23,033 nt of DNA from NCBI GenBank assembly GCA_018241455.1, contig JAFEDW010000004.1:1-23033 (forward strand). Reading direction: 5' to 3'. Positions 1 through 7,149 of the stretch are shown piece after piece. Made by a program: the position numbers and the translations under genes. The notes under the pieces are model-generated. The model had not been told where the DNA came from. It worked only from the letters and a program-made list of their open reading frames with translations, and searched no databases. Each line of letters starts with the position of its first letter. Position 1 is the first letter of the stretch. This DNA is from Pseudomonadota bacterium (GTDB taxonomy: Bacteria; Pseudomonadota; Gammaproteobacteria; Steroidobacterales; Steroidobacteraceae).

Positions 1-3
1 GGG

Positions 4-1950
4 CTAGGGCTCGAGGTAGGCGTAGCCGTCGAGTTCCTGCTCGTAGAAGCGCTTCAGCGCCTGGCCTTCGGCGACGGTCATGCGCCCTTCGCGCACCGCG
101 CGCTCGCAATCGCGGGCGAGCGCCGGTGCGAGCTCGGCGACGTCGTACTCCATGTACTCGAGCACCTTGTTCGCGGTGTCGCCCTTGACCACTTCCTCGA
201 TCCACCAGCCGCCTTCCTCGTGCAGCTTGATGTGCACGACGTGCGTGTCCCCGAACAGGTTGTGCAGGTCGCCGAGCGTCTCCTGGTAGGCGCCCACCAG
301 GAAGGCGGCCAGGTAATAGTCCTCGCCGGGCTTCAGATCGTGCAGCTCGAGCGTGCGCTTGGTCTCGCGGCGGCTGACGAAGCGGTTGATGCGTCCGTCC
401 GAATCGCAGGTGATGTCGGCCAGCACGCCGTTGCGCGCCGGCCGTTCCTGCAGCCGGTGGATCGGCATGATCGGGAACAGCTGGTCGATCGCCCAGCTGT
501 CCGGCAGTGACTGGAACAGCGAGAAGTTGCAGAAGTAGATGTCGGCCAGCACATCCTCGAGCTCCTCGAGCTCTTCGGGCACCTGGTCGAGCTTGCGGCA
601 GCAATCGCGGATGCGCCCGCAGGCGGCCCAGTAGAGCCGCTCGACCAGGCCGCGCTGTTCGAGCGACAGGAGCCCCAGGTTGAACATCTGCAGCGCCTCG
701 TCGCGCGCCGTCTGCGCGTCGTGGAAGCACTCGACCAGGCGCCGCTCGCTGATCGTGCGCAGCGCGTCGTACAGGTCGCGGATCGGCTGCGGCACGCCCT
801 TGCCCTGCGGCTTGGCCTCGTCGGGCCCGAGGCCGAAGCGATCGAGGCAGGAGCTGCCGAGCGCGTTGAAGATCAGCACGCTGTGGTGCGCGGCGATCGC
901 GCGCCCCGATTCGCTGACGATCATCGGATGATCGACGCCGCGCGCATTGCAGACGCTGGCGACGCGGTAGACGACGTCGTTGGCGTATTCATCGAGCGTG
1001 TAGTTCATCGACGAGGCGTAGTTGGTGTTGGTGCCGTCGTAGTCGATGCCGAGGCCGCCGCCGACGTCGATGTACTCGAGCCCGGCGCCGGCCAGCTTCA
1101 GCTCGGCGTAGACGTGCGCCAGCTCGTTGATCGCATCCTTGACGCGGCGGATGTCCTGCAGCTGGCTGCCCGGGTGGCAGTGCACGAGCTTGAGGCAATC
1201 CTCCATGCCCTGCGCGCGCAGCGTCGCCAGCAGCTCGATGATCTCGGTGACGAACAGCCCGAACTTCGATTTCTCGCCGGCCGAATCGCGCCAGCGCCCG
1301 GAGCCTTCGCTCGCCAGCTTGACGCGCACGCCGATGCGCGGGCGCACGCCGTAGTGCTTGGCGTGGCGCAGGATCAGCGCCAGCTCGTCGAAATTCTCGA
1401 CCACCGGGATGATCGTGCGGCCGAGCTTGGTCGCGAGGATCACCGCCTCGATGTAGCTCGAGTCCTTGAAGCCGTTGCAGATGATCAGCCGGTCGCTGGC
1501 CGATTCGGTCACGGCCATGACGGCGAGCAGCTCGGGCTTCGAGCCGACCTCGAGGCCGAAGCCGAACTCGCGCCCGTAGCGGTAGACCTCGTCGACCACC
1601 AGGCGCTGCTGGTTGACCTTGATCGGGAACACCGCGGCGTAGCGGTTGCGGTACTCGCTCTCGGCGATCGCGCGCGAGAAGGCGTCGTTCAGGTGGCGCA
1701 GGCGGTGCGCGAGGATGTCGGAGAAGCGCACCACCACCGGCGCGGCCAGATCGCGCGCCTGCAGTCCCTGCACGACCTCCAGCAGGTCGATCTCGTTCGC
1801 GGCGGTGCCGTCGGGGCGCACGACGACGTTGCCGGCTTCATTGATCGAAAAGTAACCGGATCCCCATGCTGGAACGCTGTAGAGTTCGAGCGCGTCGGCC
1901 ACGCTCCAGCCGCTGTTCCCACGGCGCGCGGCCGTGCTGTGTTGTGCCAT
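4..1950 (-). CDS. speA: Biosynthetic arginine decarboxylase
   Basis: PLP-dependent decarboxylation of L-arginine to agmatine, the first step of the arginine route to putrescine. The 648-residue product is full length for the SpeA family (E. coli about 658). Typical family segments are visible: VFPIKVNQQ near the PLP-lysine, EVGSKPEL, a VHCHPGSQ stretch, the glycine-rich YIDVGGGLGIDYDG phosphate-binding loop, and VSESGRAIAAHHS. The reading frame stays open far upstream into the neighbouring gene, but homology begins just after the ATG at 1950 (MAQHSTAARR...), so I chose that start. No Shine-Dalgarno is visible; a TATCGT hexamer lies 8 nt before the ATG, so the mRNA may be almost leaderless. 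It is divergent from the GST-like gene and close to homospermidine synthase, which uses the putrescine made downstream of agmatine. Confidence 0.96.
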   Translation of the reverse strand: MAQHSTAARRGNSGWSVADALELYSVPAWGSGYFSINEAGNVVVRPDGTAANEIDLLEVVQGLQARDLAAPVVVRFSDILAHRLRHLNDAFSRAIAESEYRNRYAAVFPIKVNQQRLVVDEVYRYGREFGFGLEVGSKPELLAVMAVTESASDRLIICNGFKDSSYIEAVILATKLGRTIIPVVENFDELALILRHAKHYGVRPRIGVRVKLASEGSGRWRDSAGEKSKFGLFVTEIIELLATLRAQGMEDCLKLVHCHPGSQLQDIRRVKDAINELAHVYAELKLAGAGLEYIDVGGGLGIDYDGTNTNYASSMNYTLDEYANDVVYRVASVCNARGVDHPMIVSESGRAIAAHHSVLIFNALGSSCLDRFGLGPDEAKPQGKGVPQPIRDLYDALRTISERRLVECFHDAQTARDEALQMFNLGLLSLEQRGLVERLYWAACGRIRDCCRKLDQVPEELEELEDVLADIYFCNFSLFQSLPDSWAIDQLFPIMPIHRLQERPARNGVLADITCDSDGRINRFVSRRETKRTLELHDLKPGEDYYLAAFLVGAYQETLGDLHNLFGDTHVVHIKLHEEGGWWIEEVVKGDTANKVLEYMEYDVAELAPALARDCERAVREGRMTVAEGQALKRFYEQELDGYAYLEP

Positions 1951-2031
1951 AGGCGCGCACGATAACAAAAGGCTGTTGCAATTGTTGGGATGCTGCGCTG
2001 TTGCGCAGGCAGGCGCTACAATCGGCGCTCC
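1951..2031. promoter_or_regulatory. Divergent promoter region speA / GST
   Basis: This 81-bp spacer must hold both start regions. On the plus strand TACAAT (2017-2022) sits 9 nt before the GST ATG. On the minus strand TATCGT (1964-1959) sits 8 nt before the speA ATG. Neither start has a purine-rich ribosome binding site, and neither -10-like box has a convincing -35. The reading as -10 boxes of near-leaderless transcripts is inference. Confidence 0.4.
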
Positions 2032-2700
2032 ATGGCGATCGATCTTTACTGGGGGAGCGGCAGCGCCTACTGCTGGCGCGTGCTGCTGGCGCTCGAGCAC
2101 AAGGGCCTGGAATTCCGCAGCCATCTGCTCAAGTTCGACCAGCAGGAACACCAGGCGCCGCAGATGCTGGCGATGAATCCGCGCGGCCAGCTGCCGGTGC
2201 TGCGCGACGGCGACTACGTCGTGTTCGAATCGGTCGGCATCCTTTACTACCTCGACCGCAAGTATCCCGACCCGCCACTGTTCGGCCGTAGCGCCGAGGA
2301 GGCTGGCGTCATCATGCGGGTGATCTGCGAATACCAGGCCTATGCCGAGCCGAGCCTGATGCAGCTGGTGCGCCATTTCCTGTATCGGCGCGACCCGGCT
2401 GGCGCGGGCGAGGGGCTCGAGGAGGAAATGTCGGCGGCCATGCACCGCGTGGCGGGCGAAGCTCGCACGATCGAGCGGCGACTGGCGCAGTCCGACTGGG
2501 TTGTGGGCGAGAAGATCTCGGCCACCGACATGGTGATCTATCCCGACATCCGCCTGTTGCTGCGCGCGCTGGCCAAACCGGCCGCGCGCGAACTCGCCGC
2601 CCGCTTCCTGCCGGTCGAGATCAACTATCCCGCGCTCGGCCGCTGGCTCGAGCGCGTCGCCGCGCTGCTGCCCGCCGCGGCGCACGAACCCGGAATGTGA
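2032..2700 (+). CDS. Glutathione S-transferase-like protein
   Basis: A 222-residue protein with the two-domain GST layout. The N-terminal thioredoxin-like part (about 1-85) has a G-S-A-Y-C segment at residues 10-14 where the catalytic Ser/Cys lies in bacterial GSTs, the GQLPVL turn with the cis-proline, and FESVGILYYLDRKYP for the glutathione gamma-glutamyl contact. The helical C-terminal part (about 95-220) contains the SATDMVIYPDIRLLLR stretch typical of the GST core. Substrate cannot be predicted. An upstream in-frame ATG at 1990 would add 14 unrelated residues; I chose 2032 because homology begins there and a -10-like hexamer falls between the two starts. Its TGA stop lies inside the outer arm of the downstream palindromic repeat. 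Confidence 0.88.
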   Translation: MAIDLYWGSGSAYCWRVLLALEHKGLEFRSHLLKFDQQEHQAPQMLAMNPRGQLPVLRDGDYVVFESVGILYYLDRKYPDPPLFGRSAEEAGVIMRVICEYQAYAEPSLMQLVRHFLYRRDPAGAGEGLEEEMSAAMHRVAGEARTIERRLAQSDWVVGEKISATDMVIYPDIRLLLRALAKPAARELAARFLPVEINYPALGRWLERVAALLPAAAHEPGM

Positions 2701-2915
2701 CGCCACCCGCTGTAGGCTCAGTCGTCGCTGGGGCGGAAGATGAAGCTCGATGCGGAGACGTGTATGGCGTTTGCGGGAACGCCATGAACCCATCCATGGG
2801 GGCTCCGGCCGCGCCGTCCATGGCGCGGACGGTCCCGCAAACGCCATACATGTCTCCACACCGAGCGGTTCGGGCACCTACCCGCGAAGGCTGAGCGCTC
2901 GGCGGGTGGCGTCAC
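2697..2915. repeat. Long palindromic intergenic repeat, copy 1
   Basis: An imperfect inverted repeat of about 219 bp filling most of the GST-hss spacer. Outer arms 2697-2710 and 2902-2915 pair perfectly over 14 bp (core CGCCACCCGC). Inner arms 2754-2778 and 2833-2857 pair at 24 of 25 positions. GCTCAG at 2716-2721 also pairs in register with 2891-2896. The centre, 2779-2832, is a 54-nt segment with two TCCATGG motifs and its own small hairpin GCGCC-N6-GGCGC. The same centre recurs at 22968-23021 with 49/54 identity but with different flanking arms. No coding content is credible: the ORFs on both strands begin MTPPA simply because they read the same inverted arm. Confidence 0.9.
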
Positions 2916-2968
2916 CGCGGCGCGGTTGGTAACCTCACGCGCGGGCGAAGGCGCCCTAGGGAAACATC

Positions 2969-4387
2969 ATGTCTGAACAGCTGCATTTCAAGGACTTTCC
3001 GGGCCGCATCATCATGGTGGGGTTCGGCGCCATCGGGCAGGGCGTGCTGCCGCTGATCCTGCGGCACATCGGCTGCCCGCCGGAGCGCATCACGATCGTC
3101 ACCGCCGAGGAGCAGGGCCACGAACTGGCTGCGCAGCACGGCGTCAAGTTCATCAAGGAGCGGCTGACGCGCGAGAACCTGCGCCGCACGCTCGATCCGC
3201 TGGTCGGGCGCGGAGATTTCATCCTCAACCTGTCGGTGGACGTGTCGACGATCGCGCTGATCCGCCTCGGCTGGGAAAAAGGCGCGATGTACCTCGATAC
3301 CTGCATCGAGCCCTGGCCGGGCGGCTACACCGATCCGGCCACGCCGATCTCGCGCCGCACGAACTACGCGCTGCGCGAGGACGCCCTCACGCTGCGCAAC
3401 AGCGCCCAGCACCAGCCGACCGCGGTGCTGACGCACGGCGCCAATCCCGGCCTGGTTTCGCACTTCGTCAAGCAGGCGCTGGTCAACATCGCCGCCGACC
3501 TGAAGGTCGACACCGGCCAGCTCGCGCGGCGCGAGGACTGGGCGGCGCTGGCGCACAAGCTCGACGTGCGCTGCATCCATATCGCCGAGCGCGACACGCA
3601 GGTGTCGTCGATCCCGAAGGAGCCGAACGAGTTCGTCAACACCTGGTCGGTCGACGGCTTCGTCTCGGAAGGCTCGCAGCCGGCGGAACTCGGCTGGGGC
3701 TCGCACGAGCGCAATTTCCCGCGCGACGGCAAGCGTTTCGATTTTGGCGGCGGCGCCGCGATCCACCTGATGCAGCCTGGTGTCGCGACGCGTGTGCGCA
3801 GCTGGGCGCCGCTGGCCGGGCCCTACCACGGCTTCCTGATCACGCACGGCGAGGCGATCTCGATCGCCGATTACCTGACCGGGCAACTCGAGGCTGGCGA
3901 GATCTATCGCCCCTCGGTGCACTATGCCTACCACCCGTCGGACAACGCGGTGCTGTCGGTGCACGAATTTGCCGGGCGCAACTACGAGATCCAGGACCGC
4001 AAGCGCATCATGATGGACGACATCACCACCGGCATCGACGAGCTGGGCGTGCTGCTGGCGGGCCACAAGAAGAACGCCTATTGGTACGGTTCGCAGTTGT
4101 CGATCGACGAGGCGCGCAAGCTCGCGCCGCACAACAGCGCCACGACGCTGCAGGTCACGGTCGCCGTGCTGGCCGGCATGGTGTGGGCGATGGAGAATCC
4201 CAACCGCGGCATCGTCGAGCCCGACGAGATGGACTACAAGCGTTGCCTCGAGGTCTGCATGCCCTACCTCGGTCCGGTGATCGGCCAGTACACCGAGTGG
4301 ACGCCGTTGAGCGATCGCGAGCGGCTGTTCCCGGAGGATCTCGACAAGAGCGATCCGTGGCAGTTCAAGAACGTGCGGGTGAGCTGA
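2969..4387 (+). CDS. hss: Homospermidine synthase
   Basis: NAD-dependent aminobutyl transfer joining two putrescines into sym-homospermidine. The 472-residue length matches bacterial HSS of the Blastochloris viridis type. A Rossmann glycine loop GFGAIGQG is at residues 18-25. Family signatures follow: NLSVDVST, DTCIEPWPGGY, GANPGLVSHFVKQALVNIAADL, then FVNTWSVDGFVSEGSQPAELGWGSHE, which contains the family's active-site tryptophan (NTW) and acidic residues, and YHGFLITHGEAISIADYL. These separate it from ordinary saccharopine dehydrogenases. The start is supported by AGGGA at 2958-2962, 6 nt before the ATG. Its promoter must lie in or near the palindromic repeat upstream. It ends convergent to greB with a 22-nt gap. 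With speA nearby it suggests homospermidine is a main polyamine here (inference). Confidence 0.94.
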   Translation: MSEQLHFKDFPGRIIMVGFGAIGQGVLPLILRHIGCPPERITIVTAEEQGHELAAQHGVKFIKERLTRENLRRTLDPLVGRGDFILNLSVDVSTIALIRLGWEKGAMYLDTCIEPWPGGYTDPATPISRRTNYALREDALTLRNSAQHQPTAVLTHGANPGLVSHFVKQALVNIAADLKVDTGQLARREDWAALAHKLDVRCIHIAERDTQVSSIPKEPNEFVNTWSVDGFVSEGSQPAELGWGSHERNFPRDGKRFDFGGGAAIHLMQPGVATRVRSWAPLAGPYHGFLITHGEAISIADYLTGQLEAGEIYRPSVHYAYHPSDNAVLSVHEFAGRNYEIQDRKRIMMDDITTGIDELGVLLAGHKKNAYWYGSQLSIDEARKLAPHNSATTLQVTVAVLAGMVWAMENPNRGIVEPDEMDYKRCLEVCMPYLGPVIGQYTEWTPLSDRERLFPEDLDKSDPWQFKNVRVS

Positions 4388-4409
4388 CGCGCCAGCCTGC
4401 TTCCGTTCC

Positions 4410-4922
4410 TCACTTCTCTTCGGTCCTTGGGTATTCGATCGCGACGACGACGAACGACTGCTCGCCGCTGGCCAGCGTCACGGTGACTTCATCATCGAGC
4501 GCCTTGCCGAACAGCGCACGCGCCAACGGCGCGTCCATGCTGATGCCGCCGGGCTCGTGCGCGAATTCGTCGGGACCCACGATGCGGTAGACGACCGTTT
4601 CGCCGCTCTCGGTTTCCAGCGTGACGCGGGCGCCGAAGAACACGCGGCCCGGGTCGCTCGGCGGTGCACTGACCACCACCATCCCCTCGAGGCGCTTGCG
4701 CAGATGCCGCACGCGCGCATCGATTTCGCGCAGCCGCCGCTTGCCGTAGGTGTACTCCGCGTTCTCCGAGCGGTCGCCCTGCGCGGCGGCCGCGGCAACC
4801 GCCGCCGTGACGCGCGGGCGCTCGCGGCGCCACAGCTCGTCCAGCTCGGCGCGCAGCCGGCGCTCGCCGGCTGGTGTGACGTACTTCGAACTTCGCGGGG
4901 CGGGGGGGCGGTAGCGGCTCAA
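4410..4922 (-). CDS. greB: Transcript cleavage / elongation factor GreB
   Basis: Binds the RNA polymerase secondary channel and stimulates cleavage of backtracked RNA. The 170-residue product has the N-terminal coiled coil with the tip segment GDRSENAEY (acidic D50 and E53), followed by YGKRRLREIDARVRHLRKRLE, then the C-terminal FKBP-like domain with VFFGARVTLE and YRIVGPDEF. The LWRRERPRVT segment and the KRRLREID stretch favour GreB over GreA. The start is TTG at 4922, preceded by a perfect AAGGAG (4934-4929 on the minus strand) with a 6-nt spacer; no ATG precedes the conserved part. The first ~12 residues are a Pro/Arg/Ser-rich extension relative to E. coli GreB. A rare start behind a strong ribosome site may hold expression low (inference). 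Confidence 0.93.
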   Translation of the reverse strand: MSRYRPPAPRSSKYVTPAGERRLRAELDELWRRERPRVTAAVAAAAAQGDRSENAEYTYGKRRLREIDARVRHLRKRLEGMVVVSAPPSDPGRVFFGARVTLETESGETVVYRIVGPDEFAHEPGGISMDAPLARALFGKALDDEVTVTLASGEQSFVVVAIEYPRTEEK

Positions 4923-4997
4923 ACCGGGCTCCTTCGGGTCCCTTCTGTGCGGCGGCTCACAGCTTGGGGCCTAAGGCCCGGCGTAGGCTCGGGACCC
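4923..4997. promoter_or_regulatory. Divergent spacer greB / small ORF
   Basis: A 75-bp spacer. It holds the greB ribosome binding site (AAGGAG on the minus strand), a small hairpin GGGCC-TAA-GGCCC at 4967-4979, and TAGGCT at 4984-4989, 8 nt before the ATG of the small plus-strand ORF. TAGGCT is a weak -10 candidate without a good -35. Confidence 0.3.
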
Positions 4998-5195
4998 ATG
5001 GGTAGCAGGTATTACGCCCATTTTATCGCCGAGTCGCCCAGCGTGGCGCAGGCGGGTGAGTGGAGTGGAATCGTGGAGCTGACACGCCCGCTACGCCGGC
5101 GCGCCGAGGAGCGCGAGCTCTCGCAGGTGCTCGCCGGCAGCATGGACCTCGATGCCGAGGAGATACGGATACTCGATTGGGCCTACTTGCACTGA
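4998..5195 (+). CDS. Small hypothetical protein (65 aa)
   Basis: An unrecognised 65-residue ORF beginning MGSRYYAHFIAESPSV and ending ILDWAYLH. The sequence looks protein-like, with a balanced composition, an Arg/Glu-rich middle (RPLRRRAEERE) and an acidic end, and codon third positions resemble the neighbouring genes. It has no signal peptide, membrane segment or motif I can name. The start is the first ATG, without a Shine-Dalgarno site but with a TAGGCT hexamer 8 nt before it. It is divergent from greB and followed by a C-rich stem-loop and a strong intrinsic terminator, so it may be the coding part of a transcript whose 3' end is a small RNA. An alternative is that the region is only an RNA leader. 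Confidence 0.5.
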   Translation: MGSRYYAHFIAESPSVAQAGEWSGIVELTRPLRRRAEERELSQVLAGSMDLDAEEIRILDWAYLH

Positions 5196-5220
5196 ACCGA
5201 ATTCGCGACTGACCAGCCAA

Positions 5221-5297
5221 CCCATCCCCTGGCGGACTTTACTCCCCCCTCTTGTAAGTCCGCTCCTCCGAAGCCCCGGCTTGCCGGGGCTTTTTTT
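5221..5297 (+). ncRNA. Candidate small RNA or 3'UTR-derived RNA with C-rich loops
   Basis: A 32-nt stem-loop at 5232-5263 (GCGGACTTTAC / GTAAGTCCGC, one bulge) exposes an 11-nt loop with six consecutive C (5243-5253). It is preceded by ATCCCC (5224-5229) and followed by an unpaired linker CTCCTCC (5263-5269), which is complementary to Shine-Dalgarno sequences. A strong intrinsic terminator follows directly. C-rich loops next to a terminator are typical of sRNAs that mask ribosome binding sites (for example Xanthomonas sX13). No separate promoter is evident, so it may be processed from the small-ORF mRNA. Function is inference. Confidence 0.4.
5271..5297 (+). terminator. Intrinsic terminator after the small ORF
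   Basis: A GC-rich stem, AAGCCCCGG paired with CCGGGGCTT around a CTTG tetraloop, is followed by seven T (5291-5297). It ends transcription from the small-ORF side and separates it from the PLD gene that starts at 5320. Confidence 0.9.
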
Positions 5298-5319
5298 ATT
5301 GGTCAGGCTTCGCCCCTGA

Positions 5320-6474
5320 ATGAGCCAACCTGACCTGCCCGAATTCGCCCTGGCCGGACATCGAGCCCGCTGGCTGCCCAATGGCGAAGCAACCTTCGCG
5401 GCCATGGCCGCGCTGATCGGCGCTGCGTCCGAATCCGTCTGTCTTGAAAGCTACATGGTGAAGCCGGGCGAGCCGGCGGAAGGGTTGCTGGCTGCGCTCG
5501 TGGCGGCGCGCGCGCGCGGCGCGCGGGTGCAGGTGCTGTACGACGCCTTCGGATCCGAGGGACTGCCAGCCGATTTCTTCGCAGCGCTCGTGGCGGCCGG
5601 CGGGGCGGTGCGCGTGTTCAGCCCGGCGCGGCGCCTGCGCCTGTCGTTTCGCGACCACCGCAAGCTCCTCGTCTGCGATGCGCGGCGGGCGATCGTCGGC
5701 GGACATAATATCGGCCCGGAATACGCCGGCGACGGCGTCACGCACGGCTGGCTGGACGTGGCGCTGCAGATCGAGGGGCCGATCGCCGCCGAGCTCGCCG
5801 CCAGTTTCGCCGCGATGTATGCGCTGGCGCCGATGAGCCCGGCGGCGATCCGCGAATTTCGCGAGGCCGTGCGCGCGCAGCCCGATTCGGCCGGGCCGGT
5901 CACGCTGCTGACGAGCGGTCCGGGCTGGCGCGCGGGACGGCTGAGCCGGGCGCTGCGGTTCGATGTCAAACAAGCGCGTGACGTACATTGCATGGCCGGC
6001 TATTTCCTGCCGCCGATGCGCATGCGCCGCGCGCTGCGCCGCTGCACCAGCGGTGGCGGCCAGGTCGAGCTGTTGCTGGCCGGCAAGAGCGACGTGCCGG
6101 TGGCACGCTACGCGGCCGAACACCTGTACGCCCGCATGCTGGACGGCGGCGCCCGGCTGTACGAGTACCAGCCGCAGGTGTTGCACGCCAAGCTGTTCAT
6201 CGTCGATGACACGGTGTACGTGGGCTCCAGCAATCTTGACCGGCGGAGCCTGTCGATCAACTACGAATTGTTGCTGCGGCTGCAATGGCCGGAGCTGGCG
6301 GAGGGTGCGCGTGCGCTGTTCGGCGCGGCGCTGGCCCACAGCCGCGCAGTGCCCGCCGCGTCGTGGCGGCAGCGGCGGCATTGGTGGGAGCGCTGGCGCT
6401 CGCGCTTTTCCTACTGGCTGCTGACGCGCATCGATCCGCTGCTGGCGCGGCGGCCGCTGCGCTCGCTTGGCTAG
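5320..6474 (+). CDS. Cardiolipin synthase B-like phospholipase D family protein
   Basis: A PLD-superfamily phosphatidyltransferase, 384 residues, with two HKD motifs: H113-x-K115-x4-D120 (HRKLLVCD), then GGHNIGPEY; and H289-x-K291-x4-D296 (HAKLFIVD), then GSSNLDRRSLSINYE. The absence of N-terminal membrane spans and the length fit the ClsB (YbhO) subgroup, which makes cardiolipin from phosphatidylglycerol plus phosphatidylethanolamine or a second PG. The C-terminal W/R-rich segment (WWERWRSRFSYWLLTRIDPLL) resembles the membrane-associating tail of ClsB. The start is ATG 5320, just downstream of the terminator; its ribosome site is weak. Other PLD transferases are possible, but the pair of motifs plus tail makes ClsB likeliest. 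Confidence 0.85.
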   Translation: MSQPDLPEFALAGHRARWLPNGEATFAAMAALIGAASESVCLESYMVKPGEPAEGLLAALVAARARGARVQVLYDAFGSEGLPADFFAALVAAGGAVRVFSPARRLRLSFRDHRKLLVCDARRAIVGGHNIGPEYAGDGVTHGWLDVALQIEGPIAAELAASFAAMYALAPMSPAAIREFREAVRAQPDSAGPVTLLTSGPGWRAGRLSRALRFDVKQARDVHCMAGYFLPPMRMRRALRRCTSGGGQVELLLAGKSDVPVARYAAEHLYARMLDGGARLYEYQPQVLHAKLFIVDDTVYVGSSNLDRRSLSINYELLLRLQWPELAEGARALFGAALAHSRAVPAASWRQRRHWWERWRSRFSYWLLTRIDPLLARRPLRSLG

Positions 6475-6528
6475 CGGTAGTCATCCTTTGGCGGTATCTT
6501 GAGCGCCACTTTTTCGGAGGGCTCGGGC

Positions 6529-7149
6529 ATGCAAGCGATCCGGTTGATGTTGTGCGTTGCGGCGGCGGCGCTGCTGAGCGGTTGCGGCTACAACCGCATC
6601 CAGAGCCAGGATGAGTCGGTCAAGGCGGCCTGGTCCGAGGTCGTCAACCAGTACCAGCGGCGCGCCGACCTGGTGCCGAACCTCGTCAATACCGTAAAGG
6701 GGTATGCACAACAGGAGCAAACGGTACTCCTCGGCGTCACCGAGGCGCGCGCCAAGGTGGGCACGATCCAGGCGACGCCCGAGCTGATCAATGACGAAGC
6801 CGCGTTCCGGAAATTCCAGGCCGCGCAGGACGAGCTGTCGCAGGGGCTCAGCCGCCTGCTGGCCGTCAGCGAGAATTACCCGCAGCTGAAGTCCGACCAG
6901 AATTTCCGCGACCTGCAGGCGCAGCTCGAGGGTACGGAAAACCGCATCACGGTGGCGCGCAACCGCTACATCCAGGCGGTGCAGGACTACAACGTCACGA
7001 TCCGTTCGTTCCCGAGCAACCTGACGGCGATGGTCTTCAAGTACCAGACCAAGCCGAACTTCACCGTCGACAATGAAGCGGCGATCGCCAAGCCGCCGAC
7101 CGTGGATTTCAGCGGCACGACCGCGCCGGCCAAACCCGCCGGGCAATAG
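6529..7149 (+). CDS. LemA family lipoprotein
   Basis: A 206-residue LemA-family protein. The N-terminus is a lipoprotein signal peptide ending in the lipobox L-S-G-C at about residues 15-18. The body is the helical LemA domain with AAWSEVVNQYQRRADLVPNLVNTVKGYAQQE and ITVARNRYIQAVQDYNVTIRSFPSNLTAMVF. Its role is unproven; the family is commonly paired with TPM-domain proteins, as here. The start at 6529 is supported by GGAGG at 6516-6520 with an 8-nt spacer; an in-frame ATG at 6499 lies upstream of that site. The TAG stop overlaps the GTG start of the next gene by 1 nt, indicating translational coupling. Confidence 0.93.
   Translation: MQAIRLMLCVAAAALLSGCGYNRIQSQDESVKAAWSEVVNQYQRRADLVPNLVNTVKGYAQQEQTVLLGVTEARAKVGTIQATPELINDEAAFRKFQAAQDELSQGLSRLLAVSENYPQLKSDQNFRDLQAQLEGTENRITVARNRYIQAVQDYNVTIRSFPSNLTAMVFKYQTKPNFTVDNEAAIAKPPTVDFSGTTAPAKPAGQ

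Noticed and set aside
1951..2877. Extension of speA to a 957-residue protein
   Set aside because: The extra ~309 residues are antisense to the GST-like gene and the palindromic repeat and have no SpeA similarity; speA orthologues start near 1950.
2697..2915. Small proteins encoded in the palindromic repeat on both strands
   Set aside because: Both begin MTPPA because they read the two arms of one inverted repeat; no independent coding signal.
2697..2915. Integron attC site
   Set aside because: The variable-arm palindrome is reminiscent of attC, but I could not find the paired RYYYAAC / GTTRRRY core sites, and no integrase or cassette array is present.
2969..4387. Saccharopine dehydrogenase
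   Set aside because: The fold is shared, but length and segments NTWSV, VSEG and GWGSHE are specific to homospermidine synthase.
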